Origin: Actinidia chinensis
Taxonomy: Eukaryota > Streptophyta > Magnoliopsida > Ericales > Actinidiaceae
NCBI GenBank assembly: GCA_009663005.1
Contig: VIGQ01002269.1
Span: 5,001 to 32,981 of the forward strand
DNA: 27,981 bases
Direction of reading: 5' to 3'
Numbering within the stretch: position 1 is the first letter of the stretch; every line of letters starts with the position of its first letter. Both the position numbers and the translations under genes were made by a program. Under the pieces are notes generated by a model. The model was not told the DNA's origin and made no database searches. It saw only the letters and a list, made by a program, of their open reading frames with translations. Below, one piece after another: positions 1 through 10,231 of the stretch.

Positions 1-560
1 GCTGTAGAGAGTTGAGTTTGGTGCCTACCATGTGCCAAGGTGTTTTTCCAAGTAACTCATGAAACGAACATCCCTATCAGAAACGATGACTTTACGAAGG
101 CCATACATTGCATTTCACTAAAGTAAAGTTTTGGCAACTTGAGAAGCGCCAAGTCTTACGCCTGGGATAAAATGGGCCATTTTAGAAAAAACGGTCTCCA
201 ACAAACAGAAAATAGAGTCGTGTTTCCGAAATTACGAGGAAGACCAACACGAAATCCATGCTAACATCTCATCTTGCCAAGGACAATCTAGTACATGGGG
301 GACTGGTGTAGAAGACTATGTTTTTTGGCTTACGATATTTTTGGCCACTTGACTGTTCGGAATTGAAACACATTTTGGGCAACATCTCATTTGGGCGTAG
401 GCCAATAAAATTGACGCTCTACTTCTCGATGGTCTAATCGCGGCCCAATGTTAGCAGACCACCGCGTGAATCTCCCATACTAGAAATCTCTCATAGAAGT
501 ACATTGATACATACTTGTAGCGTGCGAAATAAGAATCTATCGCGAATGGTAATAATATCC
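1..560 (-). pseudogene. Integrase region of the Ty3/gypsy pol (3' end off window)
   Basis: Integrase joins retroelement cDNA to the host chromosome. On the minus strand, 451-560 gives residues like the zinc-binding HHCC head of gypsy integrases (RDFLVWEIHA followed by a Gly-Gly-Leu context). Below 450, broken frames resemble the catalytic core: a short GLPR stretch, an MAHFIP-like stretch, and a segment near base 60 matching the VSDRD-type motif. Several frames are needed to follow it, with internal stops. It ends at the window edge, so length and completeness cannot be judged. It is the last domain of pol here, which fits the gypsy order. Confidence 0.75.
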
Positions 561-674
561 ACGAGAGATGGAGGTGATTGGAACTCAAGGCTAAATAGAA
601 GTCGCGAAAATCCGGACATGACTCAATAATCCCTTTAAGAGTCACCCTTCATTCCAACACCTTTGCATCATGAG

Positions 675-960
675 CGAAAGGAGAAATGCACGACTACTAA
701 TGGCATCAACGGCTTTTATTCTCAACCCCAGACGATTTTTACCAAATGTGTAACTGAGGAACTCAACTAGCGCCAGGGCGAGAATTGAACTTCTTTGGGA
801 TTAAAGATAACGTAATGCCTTCATGATCTGAGTAAATGGACAACTTCCATGCGGAAGTAAATAATATCTCCAAAAGCCAATGGCCTTGAACAACCGCATA
901 GAATTCTTTATCAAGTGGAGTATCGTTTGTTTCGCGTCATTTAATTTCTCACTAAAGTAA
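675..960 (-). pseudogene. RNase H region of the Ty3/gypsy pol
   Basis: Retroelement RNase H degrades the RNA strand of the RNA:DNA hybrid during reverse transcription. On the minus strand near 957 the frame reads SEKLNDAKQ, typical of the start of gypsy RNase H. It is followed, in shifted frames, by a YLLPHGS-like stretch, a SDHEALRYL-like stretch, and finally a residue pattern like the DALSR end of the domain near 690. At least three frameshifts interrupt it. It lies directly between reverse transcriptase (above 1036) and integrase (below 560), as expected. Confidence 0.75.
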
Positions 961-1035
961 GCAACGTATGTCGCTCTTGACTCAATACTAATACTCCATC
1001 CTATCTAAGACCATAAGCATTGCACTCTATTTCAT

Positions 1036-1945
1036 TCAAAAACTTCGAAAAGTCCTTGGATGCGCATATAGGTGCTTCAGTGTATGTTTTTTTTTAATCT
1101 CCCTAAACACTTGCGGGTCGCCGCTTTGTCCCCATTGAAATTCACCTTTCTTAGGCAATGGGAGAAATATGGTGCTAAACCCTCGAATGAATTGCGATAA
1201 AAAGTAGGCGAGCCCCATAAAGCTACGAACATCATGAATAGATTTGGGCTCGGGCCAATCGTACAATTGCCTGAATTTTAGAAGGGTCAGCAGAAAACCC
1301 CTTGAATGAAATAACGAATCCTAAGAAGACAACACCTTCAGTAAAAAATGAACATTTTTTTTATTTGTGTAAAGTTTTTCTCTTTGAAGTGTAGCACAAA
1401 CCTGGAGCAAAGTGGTCCAAATGTTGCTCCTTCGATTTACTATAAATGATGTGTCATCAAGTACACTACCAGAATTTTACCCATGAAAGGCTGAGTCTTG
1501 AGTCATCACTCGCATGAAAGTACTTGGAGCATTAGAAAGGCCGAATGGCATGACTACATTCATACAACATCCTTTGTCTTGAAGGCATTTTTTTCATTCA
1601 TCCCCCCGGGGTGGACGGATTCGAATTTGAATTGTGCCACTTTTCAATCAATTTTGTTGGAAAAAACAGTTGGCTCCAACCTTAATTTCAAACATATCAT
1701 CAAATTCTATGGATATAAAAATGTACTTGAGAGTGTTTTATGAATGGCGCTACTATCCACACACATTCTTCAAGGAACCGTCTTCTTAGGGGTTATAAGT
1801 GCTGGCACGACAACTGACTCGTACTATCCCTAACTAAACCCTTTGGTGCAGAGATCACTATCTGACGCTGTAATCTCAGCATGTTCACTAGGGTTCAGCC
1901 TATAATGAGGTACATTGGGGAGGTAGCTCCCGGACAGATCAATGG
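1036..1945 (-). pseudogene. Reverse transcriptase region of the Ty3/gypsy pol
   Basis: This is the RNA-dependent DNA polymerase domain of the element. In order on the minus strand: LPNVPHYRLNPSEHAE-like N-terminal motif (about 1900), VPAL.TPKK (about 1790), LDDMFE-like stretch (about 1700), MPFGLSNAPSTFMRVMTQ (about 1495-1550), and the catalytic VVYLDD box at about 1455-1475. The catalytic box is shifted by a one-base deletion and is followed by IIYSKSKEQHLDH. The connection domain (1036-1266) is open over 76 codons and reads YDWPEPKSIHDVRSFMGLA. Conservation is strong at the residue level, but the frame is broken at least four times, so it is inactive as written. Plus-strand ORFs over this span are antisense shadows. 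Confidence 0.92.
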
Positions 1946-2279
1946 CGTGTGAATTCCCTCTCGGTTTTAATTGCAGGAGATATACGGAAAAACCTTATGG
2001 AATTCTTGCAGGATAGAAGTTATTTCTCAAGAGGCCGTATCCTGACTCTCTATGGGAAGTCTCATGTGCCATTAAACTCATTAAAATGGATGATCTTTGA
2101 TCGCTCTTTCGAACTCTTTCGGACTGATATGTGTTCAATCCTCAACTCTTGGTTGAATTTTCCTTCTTTTGTTTTAAGGCATGCTTTGGCTGAGCGGATT
2201 CAGCTTGATTTGCTTGTTCTCAAAAGAAGAAACACGAATTTGAGCGTCCGTAAAGTGACATCCATTCAAAACCAGGTCG

Positions 2280-2575
2280 ACCCAAAATTATGTGTCCAAC
2301 CTTCATAGGAACCACATCGTACCAATTTATCACTATAATGATCTACTGGGATAGACATCTTTGCTTTATGGATATTGACGATGTGTCAACCCAGAGACAT
2401 GGATGGATTAGATGGTAGTTGTCTTTAACCCAAGGCGGGATACAGTGGATGAAGAAACGATTGATACAACTCCCTATCTTAATGACCTTGAAATCTTTTC
2501 TCGCATTTGATGTACGTGTGAAAGATCGCATTACGCCTCCAATCATTGTCTGCTTAGCCTGTGTCAAGCACACCT
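2280..2575 (-). pseudogene. Aspartic protease region of the Ty3/gypsy pol
   Basis: Retroelement aspartic protease cleaves the Gag-Pol polyprotein. The minus strand shows a segment ending in GSCINRF, corresponding to the DSGSC-type active-site loop of plant gypsy elements. The aspartate codon is displaced by a small indel near 2480. Downstream are WVDTSSISIKQRCL (2343-2400) and, in another frame near 2290, a GHIILGRPW-like flap-and-hydrophobic motif. It lies between the gag zinc knuckle and reverse transcriptase. Calling this protease rests on motif order and on similarity to the family as I know it. Confidence 0.7.
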
Positions 2576-2579
2576 AACA

Positions 2580-3560
2580 CACCTGAGGTGACATCTCCTC
2601 CTTAAAAATAATCCTCGTCCTACTCGAGAAGATTTTTCCAAGTTTGGCTCTAAAGTTGCTCTTCAATATCATCCCTTCATAGTTCTGACCTTGTGATTTG
2701 ACAAAGAGAGTTTCAAGTTTGGCCACAGTTGGCGGCTTTGTGACCAAAACCTTGGCATTTATAGCATTGAAGCGTGGGATTTCATCCCTGAAGATTCAGC
2801 TAAAATGTCTTTTCTTACCGTCCTGAAAAGGAGGTGCAGTCGTGGGTATTGACCTAGACGTTGGTAAGGTACATGGGCTGGGTGTGTTTCGACTCTCAAA
2901 ACGACGTCCAAAACTAGGTTGGCTGACCATCTCATAAGTTTTTGAACAAAGGTGTATGCCTGGTCAAGAGTGTCACACTCTTCCCGTAAACAAGTTCCTT
3001 TCTAAAGTCGTCATTTAGACCATGTCCCGAAAACGACTCAGAGTCATTCTTTCTTTCTCCCTAAATGTTTGCAACTCATAAGATATTCTCAAATTGCGCA
3101 ACATATTCGTAGCTGGTTTGGAATCTTGACGAATATTTTCACTTGTCTAGCATATCAACCTTGATAGGACTGAGGAGATATTTTCTTCAAGATTTTTTCA
3201 TCTCAACCCAATCTTACGGGAGGTTGTCCGTCGTTGCTCATACTCTTGCCAAAAAAGTTTAGCTCTGCGATTAGTTTATTTTAGGCAAACGCGGACTTTC
3301 CGATCATCGGACAAATTGTTCCTCAAGAAGTGGATCCATCTCACGAATTTTTTCCCAATCGGTGAAAGCTTTGAGATCAAGGCGACCACAAAGGTGAGAG
3401 CTCACCGTTGATGATAGGATCTCTAGGATCATTACGATGGTAATTTGGAAAAGTCGCTCTAGTACCGGTTGATTAGGTTGGGCTGGACCGGCCCCATTAC
3501 CACCAGCTTGGTGGCGATCTCTCTGAATTTGATGCACAGAAACCGTTACTGTTCCACATA
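2580..3560 (-). pseudogene. Gag region with CCHC zinc knuckle
   Basis: Gag forms the particle that packages element RNA. The N-terminal part (3304-3537) is open for 77 codons and reads RDRHQAGGNGAGPAQPNQPVLE near its start. It continues in shifted frames with GRLDLKAFTDWEK and a stretch resembling the retrotransposon gag domain (WQEYERRR-like, around 3220). At 2725-2766 the minus strand encodes an intact CCHC knuckle, CYKCQGFGHKAANC (spacing C-X2-C-X4-H-X4-C), which binds nucleic acid. Frameshifts and stops separate the two parts. The start of gag was not fixed; the first recognisable residues lie near 3540. Confidence 0.8.
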
Positions 3561-3599
3561 GTTCGTAAGTTTTTGCTATCTTTTGATCTAAGGCTCTAT

Positions 3600-4170
3600 G
3601 GTGTGGGGTTCCATGGTAGGGGAAGATTTAGATTGAAATGAACGCCACTACGCAAACGCATAAAACGACCTACTCTAGACACAACTAGGAAACTGCAAAG
3701 AGATCAAGATTTTTTTTTTAACAAAGATAAGTCGGACTCACGAATTATTGACGCGTAACAAAAGAAACTCAACCATGCATCCGTTTCCACTAAATGTTGG
3801 TTGGCGGGTAGTAACTAGTGTTGAACGTAGGAAACGTGAACTCACAGTAAGTTAGTGAGTTCCCAAGTACTGACTAAGCTTCTAACAATTAATAATACAA
3901 TAGGGTGGCTTAGAGGTCTCAATGGTACTTACTTTTTATTTTTTTTAGGGACAAGTATTAAAATCAAGCACCTATGAAGCAACATGATACCGTTTTAGAC
4001 TTGCAAATTATACTACCAAAATTAATAGAGTTCAGGACTTATCTGAGTTTGGATCCGGCTGAATTCCCAATTTTAGGAACTTGATTAGCCAAACTGCAAT
4101 TTATTGAGATTCCTCGCTACTGATCTGTAATTTCTGAACTTTCCTCCCACTGAAATCTGAACACAACAAT
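3600..4170 (-). repeat. Probable upstream LTR and leader of the Ty3/gypsy element
   Basis: These 570 bases lie between the gag start and the point (about 4171) where homology to the NAC repeat at 14190-14210 begins. By position this should be the 5' LTR plus leader. A weak match to a tRNA-Met primer-binding site complement occurs around 3590-3605 (aaggctctatggtgtgg), but it is imperfect. The other LTR is outside the window, so the ends and target-site duplication cannot be checked. No coding potential is visible. Confidence 0.35.
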
Positions 4171-4189
4171 CCATTTTGAAATAACTCAC

Positions 4190-4435
4190 CAATATGCATC
4201 AATATGGGCACCAGTTAACTTGAAAATTGTCGTGGCTAAGCCATTATTACCTATTGAAATACTCAATCATATCTTGGTCATTGTCACCGTTGAAAAGTAA
4301 GACGGATTTTGGGATTTGAACTCTAGACAACTCTTGAAAACTCATGCTCGACCTACGAATGGCATATGATGCCATCTAGAGGCTTTAAAAGGAAGTCGGA
4401 GTTAGTGGGAGCAAATTTGGAGAACTCCTTTTTCT
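4190..4435 (-). pseudogene. NAC copy A exon 4 (C-terminal exon, type 4a)
   Basis: The boundaries are an acceptor TCAG just above 4435 and a donor G|GTGAGT at 4190. The sequence matches the exons at 14210-14460 (direct) and 15993-16242 (inverted), sharing the aggctttaaaaggaagt block that marks the first of the C-terminal exons. The intron after it keeps only about 18 bases of homology before unrelated sequence starts at about 4171, so any further exons of copy A are gone. The frame is broken by indels. Confidence 0.7.
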
Positions 4436-4527
4436 CTGATTCACCACAAATTTCATTAGTGCATGAGGGTGAGGGATATTTTGACAAAAATAAATAAATT
4501 AAAAGATACTTTTGGGAGATAACTCAC

Positions 4528-4666
4528 CCTATTCATCCCATTAGAACACCCATGGCGCGAGTCTTGATTAGCATTCTCAGTTGCTAATTCTGTTCTTTGA
4601 TTGTCTAGAACATCCTTAGCTTTTTTGCTTGTTGAGTATATTTTGCACAAAACCAAGTCGTCCAAA
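4528..4666 (-). pseudogene. NAC copy A exon 3 (subdomain E)
   Basis: The acceptor is AATAG just above 4666, and the donor is GGTGAGT below 4528. The open frame begins DDLVLCKIYSTSKKAKDVLD and ends SNGMN. The DDxVLCxIY motif is the end of the NAC DNA-binding domain (subdomain E), where many NACs have DDWVLCRIY. The rest is the beginning of the variable transcription-regulatory region. Compared with copy B (14543-14684), one base is missing just before the donor, which changes the splice phase. Confidence 0.85.
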
Positions 4667-4969
4667 CTATTGAGAAAACAAATAGAAATTGAGAATGGTC
4701 AATTTCACGTTATGCCTTTCTGAGTTTCACCTAAATTTCACTTTAGTTCTTATTGTTTAATGTAAACAAGTAACCCCTTCTAGTTTATTGCGTGTTGCAA
4801 AGTCAGCCTTTCATCCAACTGCTTGTGGCAAATGGTCCCCTTAGTTTAGACAAAGTCTTACTTTGGTCCCACAACTTTCACATCATTTGAGTTTGTGCAC
4901 AGACGACTATAAAATGACCATTTAACATAAAAAAAAAAATTGTGCAATAAGAATTAAGTATGGAATTAC

Positions 4970-5246
4970 CTTCATGGAATCAGCAGCATGCTCTTCTTGT
5001 GGAAGGATCTTGTATTCATGCATCTTTCACTCAGTTTTTTTGCCATCTTGAGGCCCTCCTTCGTAGAATTCGAGTGACATCTTGTACCCTACAATATTAT
5101 TTTTATACATAACAGTTGATGATGTCGTCCCCTTCCAGTATTCATCCATGGTTGGATCGTTCGATTCGGTCGCTGAACGCCATTCGGTGTTTCTTTCCCT
5201 TGGGGTGAAAGAGTACCAGTGTATTTTTCCAAGCGAGGGATACTCA
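4970..5246 (-). pseudogene. NAC copy A exon 2 (subdomains C and D), with premature stop
   Basis: This exon encodes the core of the NAC fold. The acceptor is ATTCAG above 5246 and the donor is AAG|GTAATT at 4970. At 277 bp it is about the usual size of NAC exon 2. Residues in order: WYSFTPRER, EYWKGTTSS, MYKNNIVGYKMSLEFYEG, DGKKTE, then a TGA stop, then KMHEYKILP and EEHAADSMK. In canonical NACs the stop position is Trp (TxWxMHEY), and copy B has TGG there. So this copy carries a single-base nonsense change (or sequencing error) within the DNA-binding domain. Confidence 0.88.
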
Positions 5247-6744
5247 CTGAATATTTGGTTACACAATAAATTAAGTAAGTTGGTACGGTTCAGAGGTACA
5301 CGGAGATGACTTCAAGCATTACATTGGATTAAAATCATAGGTTATATAACGTGATGTATACACATATTAGCAATGAATAACCATGCAATACGTGGTCTCA
5401 AAATTAATAAATGAGCAGAATTTATTGGCAATTGTGAAAAACATTGTTGTGAAAATGACATTACCACCCAATTTATCTAGACTGGCTGGCTCGGTACTAC
5501 ACTTTCAATAGAAGTGTAGGGAGTCATTCTCGGAGAAGTATGAATTTAAGTTTATTTTTTTTCCATCTTTACCAGCCTTTTAATTAATTTCAGATTTGTA
5601 GCCACGGTACTTATCTGAAATTATTATTATACCCTGACAACCAAAAAAAATCATTAATCCAACTTGTATATTGATGTTAAGAATCGGAATGTACATGGTT
5701 CGGTTTGCTCAGTTTTGAGAAAAAAATAAATTCATCGAACCGAATTACTTGCTTTTATTTACTTGCTTTTTTTTACTTAAATCGAATTGACCAAAATCAT
5801 TAAACAAGACAAATATATTTGGATTTTAATGAGTTTGGTAAGGTTCGTTGTAAAAATAATTTAAAATTACACTACAAAATAAAGATTTTACGCATCAGCA
5901 ATACATAAAATTATCACAAAAAAATATACATGGGATCAAATGCATACATATTGACTAAAAAATTCAGTGTCACATTGGTTCAAAATTAGTCACTGGGACA
6001 AACCTATAACAAATCAAACCGACTATATAAAAAAAAAACTCCGAACACCACCTCGTTAGAAGTTTTTATACTCCTCTTATCCAACAAAAAAATTTATGTT
6101 GGACATTTGAATCTCTTAACTCTTAATCCAACAAACTTTTTAATTGCATGACCTAGAACAATTCTTCTCATACCCTAAATACTATGGCGGCAGTTTCGTA
6201 AATTTACTGCAGCAACCCATCCATCATTTTTTTTTTATGTGTATTTGGTTCTTGTATGGGACATACCAATATAGAGTTTTATCAATTGTCTCATATTCAT
6301 TCTCAAGAGAGAGATAGACGTGAGTTTAAGTTCGCCCAATGGTTTCCGACTTACTTGGTGTTGCATTTCGAAGTTCACAGTTTAACTGTTTTACTCATAG
6401 ATCATTAGAGGAAAACGTCGATAACATCTCAAAACGAATCTTTTCACCTAAGAAAATCTTTGTCTAGAAGACTCCCCACACTCGGTCAATCTGTTTATAT
6501 CTCATTCTATTTTTGTAATTATAAAATCAATTTTAACTGTATATTTTTGTGATGAATGAAAATTGTTTTATAGAATTTATGTTTATTGTAATCGTTCCCA
6601 ACATATAAGCTGTGAGATAGAATCTAATCAACTATACCAACCACACTAGACATTATATTAACCGAGACGAACCAGCACAGATGAGAAAATTTTCTAGTGA
6701 CCTCACAAAATAAAAGAAACTAGAACTAGAAGAGAATTTACTAC
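5247..6744 (-). other. NAC copy A intron 1
   Basis: This is non-coding AT-rich sequence between exons 1 and 2. Bases 5250-5926 are homologous to 15300-15965 beside copy B. Bases above about 6150 are homologous to the intron part of the tandem exon 1 units. Between them (5930-6150) lies a stretch with no second copy in the window. No other gene or element is recognised inside it. Confidence 0.6.
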
Positions 6745-6949
6745 GATCGTTGTTGGAGATGAAGAGGTAGAATATTTATATCTCTGATCCTGTTTCTGGG
6801 TAGGTTGAGGGCAACTTTGTATACAAGCAATGCCTCCATAAATCTGTGTCCATTGGGGAAAACCGATTTCCTGGTGGAAGGGAGAGAGAACTCTCTCCCT
6901 CATTCGTCCTCCCTCCAATTCGGTTTTATAATTGACTTTCCTTGTCCAT
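6745..6949 (-). pseudogene. NAC exon 1, unit 1 (linked to copy A)
   Basis: The minus-strand ATG is at 6949 and the putative donor GATC|GTAGTA is at 6745. It aligns with units 2 and 3. The LPPG-x-RF opening of the NAC domain is present only across shifted frames, and the ATG frame stops within about 10 codons. The nearest downstream exon 2 is 1.5 kb away, so this is the copy most likely to have been spliced into copy A. Confidence 0.7.
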
Positions 6950-7002
6950 TCTTCAAGACCGACTAAGGAGACGGATAAGTAATCAGTGTGTGCGTGTGGT
7001 GT

Positions 7003-7012
7003 GTATATATAG
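7003..7012 (-). promoter_or_regulatory. TATA box of NAC exon 1 unit 1
   Basis: CTATATATAC on the minus strand lies about 55 bases before the ATG at 6949. The same box precedes exon 1 of unit 2 at 8621-8630, which supports a real core promoter. It would place transcription start about 25-30 bases further down, leaving a short 5' UTR. Confidence 0.6.
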
Positions 7013-8356
7013 AGAGAGCGATGGACAGGAGTTTGTTGTTGAGTGGGGATCTAATTTAATATGGAGAGTTTCAAATTCTTGAAAATAAAAAAATATTTAT
7101 TAAATCTTTGGAAGTAAAAAAAAAAAAAGATCTTGGGTTTTTTCATCTGATTTTTTCATTTTTTTAGTAATTTTTTTCTTATATATTGGTACAAAAACAA
7201 TGAAATAGTAATTTTTTTGTCATTCCAATCATATTTTTGTGAAATATATAGTAACTTTGCAAAATAAGAGTAGTATATTGTATTTCAACCACTATTCACT
7301 GACATCAGGATGGACAATTGACGTCAAGAGCGTTTTATGTGTTAACTCGGAACATCAGGGGTGATTAAATGTAAATGAAAAAAATTTATTACAGTTTTAA
7401 ATCTCATGAAAGGTCCTGTCATTTCCTCAATGTCAGGAGTCTTTTGTGTATTACCCAAACACTTCAGGGAGATCAGTATATTTCACCTCTTCTTTTATTT
7501 GAAGGTTCAATGAAGGGCGTTATAGAACCGACATGACAATTCAATAATTCGGGCAGGTTTGTCCAATTTATTTATCGGCTTATTCGGTTAAATCGATTTT
7601 TATACCTCCCAATGTTAACTAATTTTTCATAATCGTTTTTAACTACAAACTCCCTCAAATAATTACGCACTTAAAATTCAATTGATGATGATATTTTTTT
7701 TTTTGGTAAAATCCTCGTTCGTATAAAAAGTAACGTCATATAAAATAATCAGCATTCACATGATCCAATAGTGAATGAAAATTGAAGAGAAGTTAGAAAT
7801 TTATAAATTCCTATATGGATGAATGTGGGGCGTATGGAGGGTCTTCCGAGATCTGAACAATTATGGGCAACTATTATAACCCTCATCCATTGGGATATGA
7901 CCCTATTACTGGCGGCAATTTCATGAATTTTCTGTAGCATTTTTCTTCTATTTGTATCTACGTCTGTATGGAAAAAATATAGGTTTACGCGTTGTTTCAT
8001 AGTTTTAAAATTTTATTTATAAGAGAGAACAGACTGAGTTCAAGTTCGGCCAAGACTTATTTTCGATGTTTCGACTTACTTAGTGGTTTCAGATTACACA
8101 CATTTAGTGCTATTTTCTTCTAAGAGACATCCTCCGTAGGCGACAAATAGTTCTTAAGAAATAGGAGACCTGAGTGCAGGGTATACGTAATTTTTGTGAT
8201 CATAGATTTGTGATAAATGAGCATTAATTTTGTACGAACAAGCAAAAACACACGAAGATTTTTATTACCTCATACCAGAATCAGCAGCAGATGAGAAAAT
8301 TTTCCTAGTGAACTCACAAAATTAAAAAACAAGAACGAGAGAGAGAATTTACTTAC

Positions 8357-8562
8357 GAGCTAGTTGTTGGTGGATGGAAGTCGTAGATATGATAGCTATG
8401 ATCATTTTCCGGGTAAGGGTTTATGGGAAACTTTGTTTTATACAAGCAATGCACCAGATCTGTTGTCCCCAGGGGAAAAACCGATTTTCTGGTGGAAGGA
8501 GGAGAGAACTCTCCCTCATCGTCGCCCTCCAATTCGGTTATAATTGACTTTCCATTGTCCAT
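8357..8562 (-). pseudogene. NAC exon 1, unit 2 (orphan)
   Basis: The minus-strand ORF opens MDNGKSIITELEGD at 8562 and stays open through the exon to the donor CTC|GTAAGT at 8357. That is the best-looking donor of the three copies. Although open, the frame is not the NAC frame throughout. The P-P-x-x-R-F element and the DLVHCLY segment (NAC: T-D-x-E-L-V-x-x-Y-L) appear with compensating shifts, ending YDFHP before the donor, as NAC subdomain B does. No exon 2 follows before the next unit, so on its own it is a non-functional first exon, unless it splices over unit 1. Confidence 0.75.
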
Positions 8563-8620
8563 TCTTCAAGAAACCGACGAAGGAGAGAGAAAGTATCAAG
8601 TGTGTGCGGTGTTGTGGTGT

Positions 8621-8630
8621 GTATATATAG
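8621..8630 (-). promoter_or_regulatory. TATA box of NAC exon 1 unit 2
   Basis: CTATATATAC on the minus strand lies about 60 bases before the ATG at 8562. It is identical in sequence and spacing class to the unit 1 box, so both modules carry a core promoter. Confidence 0.6.
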
Positions 8631-10036
8631 AGAGGACGGTGGACAGGAGTTGTTGTTGATGGGAGGGATGCCTAATTTATATGGAGAGTTTCAAATTATG
8701 AAAATAAAAAAATATTTATTAAAAATCTTTGGAAAGTAAAAAAAAAAAAAGATCTTGGGGGTTTTCATCTGAATTTTTTCATTTTTTTAGTAATTTTTTT
8801 ATTCTTATATATTGGTACAAAAACAATGTGAAATGTAAATTTTTCGTCATTCAATCCCAATTTTGGTGAAATTATATAGTAACTTTGTCAAACAAAAATA
8901 AGAGTTATATATATGAGGATTGTCAACCACTATTCAGCTGACAATCTGGATGGAACATTGAGTCAAGAGCGTTTTATTGTGTTACTCGGAAACAATTCAG
9001 GGGGCGGATGGTGGTTGCGGTGGGTTGGTGTGATTAATGTTAAAATGAAAAAAAATTTTACAAGTTTTAAATCTCATGGAAAGGTCATGTCATTTCTCAC
9101 ATGTCAGGAAGTACTTTGTGTATTAACCCAAAACTTAGGATGATCATATATTTCACCCATTCTTTTATTTGAAGGTCAAATGGAAGGGCCGTTATAGAAC
9201 CCGACATTGACAAATTCAATAAATCGCAGGTTGGTCAATTTTATCGGCATTATTCGGGTAAATCGATTTTATTACCCTCCCAATGTAACTTAATTTTCAG
9301 TCGTTTTTAACTACAAAATCATTCAAATAATTAACGCAATTAAAATTCAATTGATTGATGATATTTTTTTTTGGTAAAATCCTCGTTCGTTAGAAAAAAG
9401 TAACGACAATATAAAATAATCAGCTCACAATGATCCATAGTGAATGAAAATTGAAGAGAGAATGTTAGAAGAAATTTATTAAATTCCTATATGGATGAAG
9501 TGGGGCGTATGGATGGGTCTTCCGAGATAACTGAACAATTATGGGCAACTATTATACCCTCATGAATTGATATGACACTATTGAATGGAGGGCAAATTTC
9601 ATGAATTTTCTGTAGCTTTTTCTTCTATTTGTAATACGTTCTTGTATAGGAAAAAAAAAAATATAGAGTTTACGTTGTTTCATAGTTTTAAAATTTTATT
9701 TATGAGAGAGAGACAGACGTGAGTTCAAGTCGCCAAGAATTATTTTCGATTTTTTGTTTTCACTGTACTTAGTGTTTCGATGTTACACAATTTAGCTCTT
9801 TATTCTAGAGACCATCCTCCGTAGGGACAAATATTTCTTAAGAACTAGGAGACTGAGTGCAGGGTATACCGTTTATTTTTGGATCAAGGATTTGTGATAA
9901 TGAGAATTATTTGACAGAAACAGCAAAAAAAACAACACGAAGATTTTATACTGATACGAAGCAGCACAGCTGAGAAAATTTTCTAGTGAACTCCCAAAAT
10001 TAAAAAAACCAAGAACGAGAGAAGAGAATTTACTAC

Positions 10037-10231
10037 GAGCTAGTTGTTGTGGATGGACAGTCGTAATAGTGATGCGATGATCATGTTTACGGGTGAAGGG
10101 GATGGGAGACTTTGTTAAACAAGTAATGCACAACCAGCTCTGTGTCCGTAGGAACAAACGATATCCTGGTGGCAAGATCTATCTTCTCTCTCGTCGCCCT
10201 ACATTCAATATAATAGACTGCCCTTGTCCAT
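10037..10231 (-). pseudogene. NAC exon 1, unit 3 (orphan, no clear TATA box)
   Basis: The minus-strand ATG is at 10231 and the donor-like CTC|GTAGTA is at 10037. This copy best shows the NAC A/B subdomains: PPGYR (from about 10177), then after a one-base shift PTDTELVVHYLFNKVSHPL, and NMII near 10085. These match the NAC opening LPPGxRFxPTDxELVxxYL. An in-frame TAA follows HPLHP and other shifts break the frame. The region where units 1 and 2 have a TATA box reads only ttatattagata here. The unit is truncated at about 10430. Confidence 0.75.

Larger units (their letters stand above)
1..4170 (-). mobile_element. Decayed Ty3/gypsy LTR retrotransposon, truncated by window start
   Basis: Reading the minus strand from about 3560 down to 1, the order is gag, protease, reverse transcriptase, RNase H, integrase. 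That order is diagnostic of Ty3/gypsy (Metaviridae) rather than Copia elements. Each domain shows family motifs but with many stops and one-base indels, so the copy cannot encode an intact polyprotein as given. The integrase C-terminus and the 3' LTR lie beyond base 1. The upper boundary, about 4170, is set by where NAC-gene homology begins. The lineage within Ty3/gypsy was not assigned. Confidence 0.9.
4190..6949 (-). pseudogene. NAC transcription factor gene, copy A (exons 1-4, 3' end lost)
   Basis: NAC proteins are plant-specific transcription factors with an N-terminal DNA-binding and dimerisation domain. On the minus strand the proposed exons are 6745-6949, 4970-5246, 4528-4666 and 4190-4435. 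All have GT donors, and exons 2-4 have AG acceptors. Exon 1 carries the A/B subdomains, exon 2 the C/D subdomains, exon 3 the E subdomain (DDLVLCKIY), and exon 4 the variable C-terminal region. Intron 1 is about 1.5 kb. Defects: frameshifts in exon 1, a TGA in place of the Trp codon in the EWKMHEYK motif of exon 2, a one-base loss at the exon 3 end, and absence of the terminal exon, where the retroelement begins. Extra exon 1 modules lie upstream at 8357 and 10037. Family assignment is firm; the subgroup is not assigned. Confidence 0.85.

Noticed and set aside
1498..2308. Plus-strand ORFs of 81 and 119 codons over the left end
   Set aside because: They lie antisense to the reverse transcriptase region and its upstream side on the minus strand and have no family features of their own.
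6703..6918. 71-codon minus-strand ORF over unit 1 exon 1
   Set aside because: It starts inside exon 1, reads a frame other than the NAC frame for part of its length, and continues through the splice donor into the intron.
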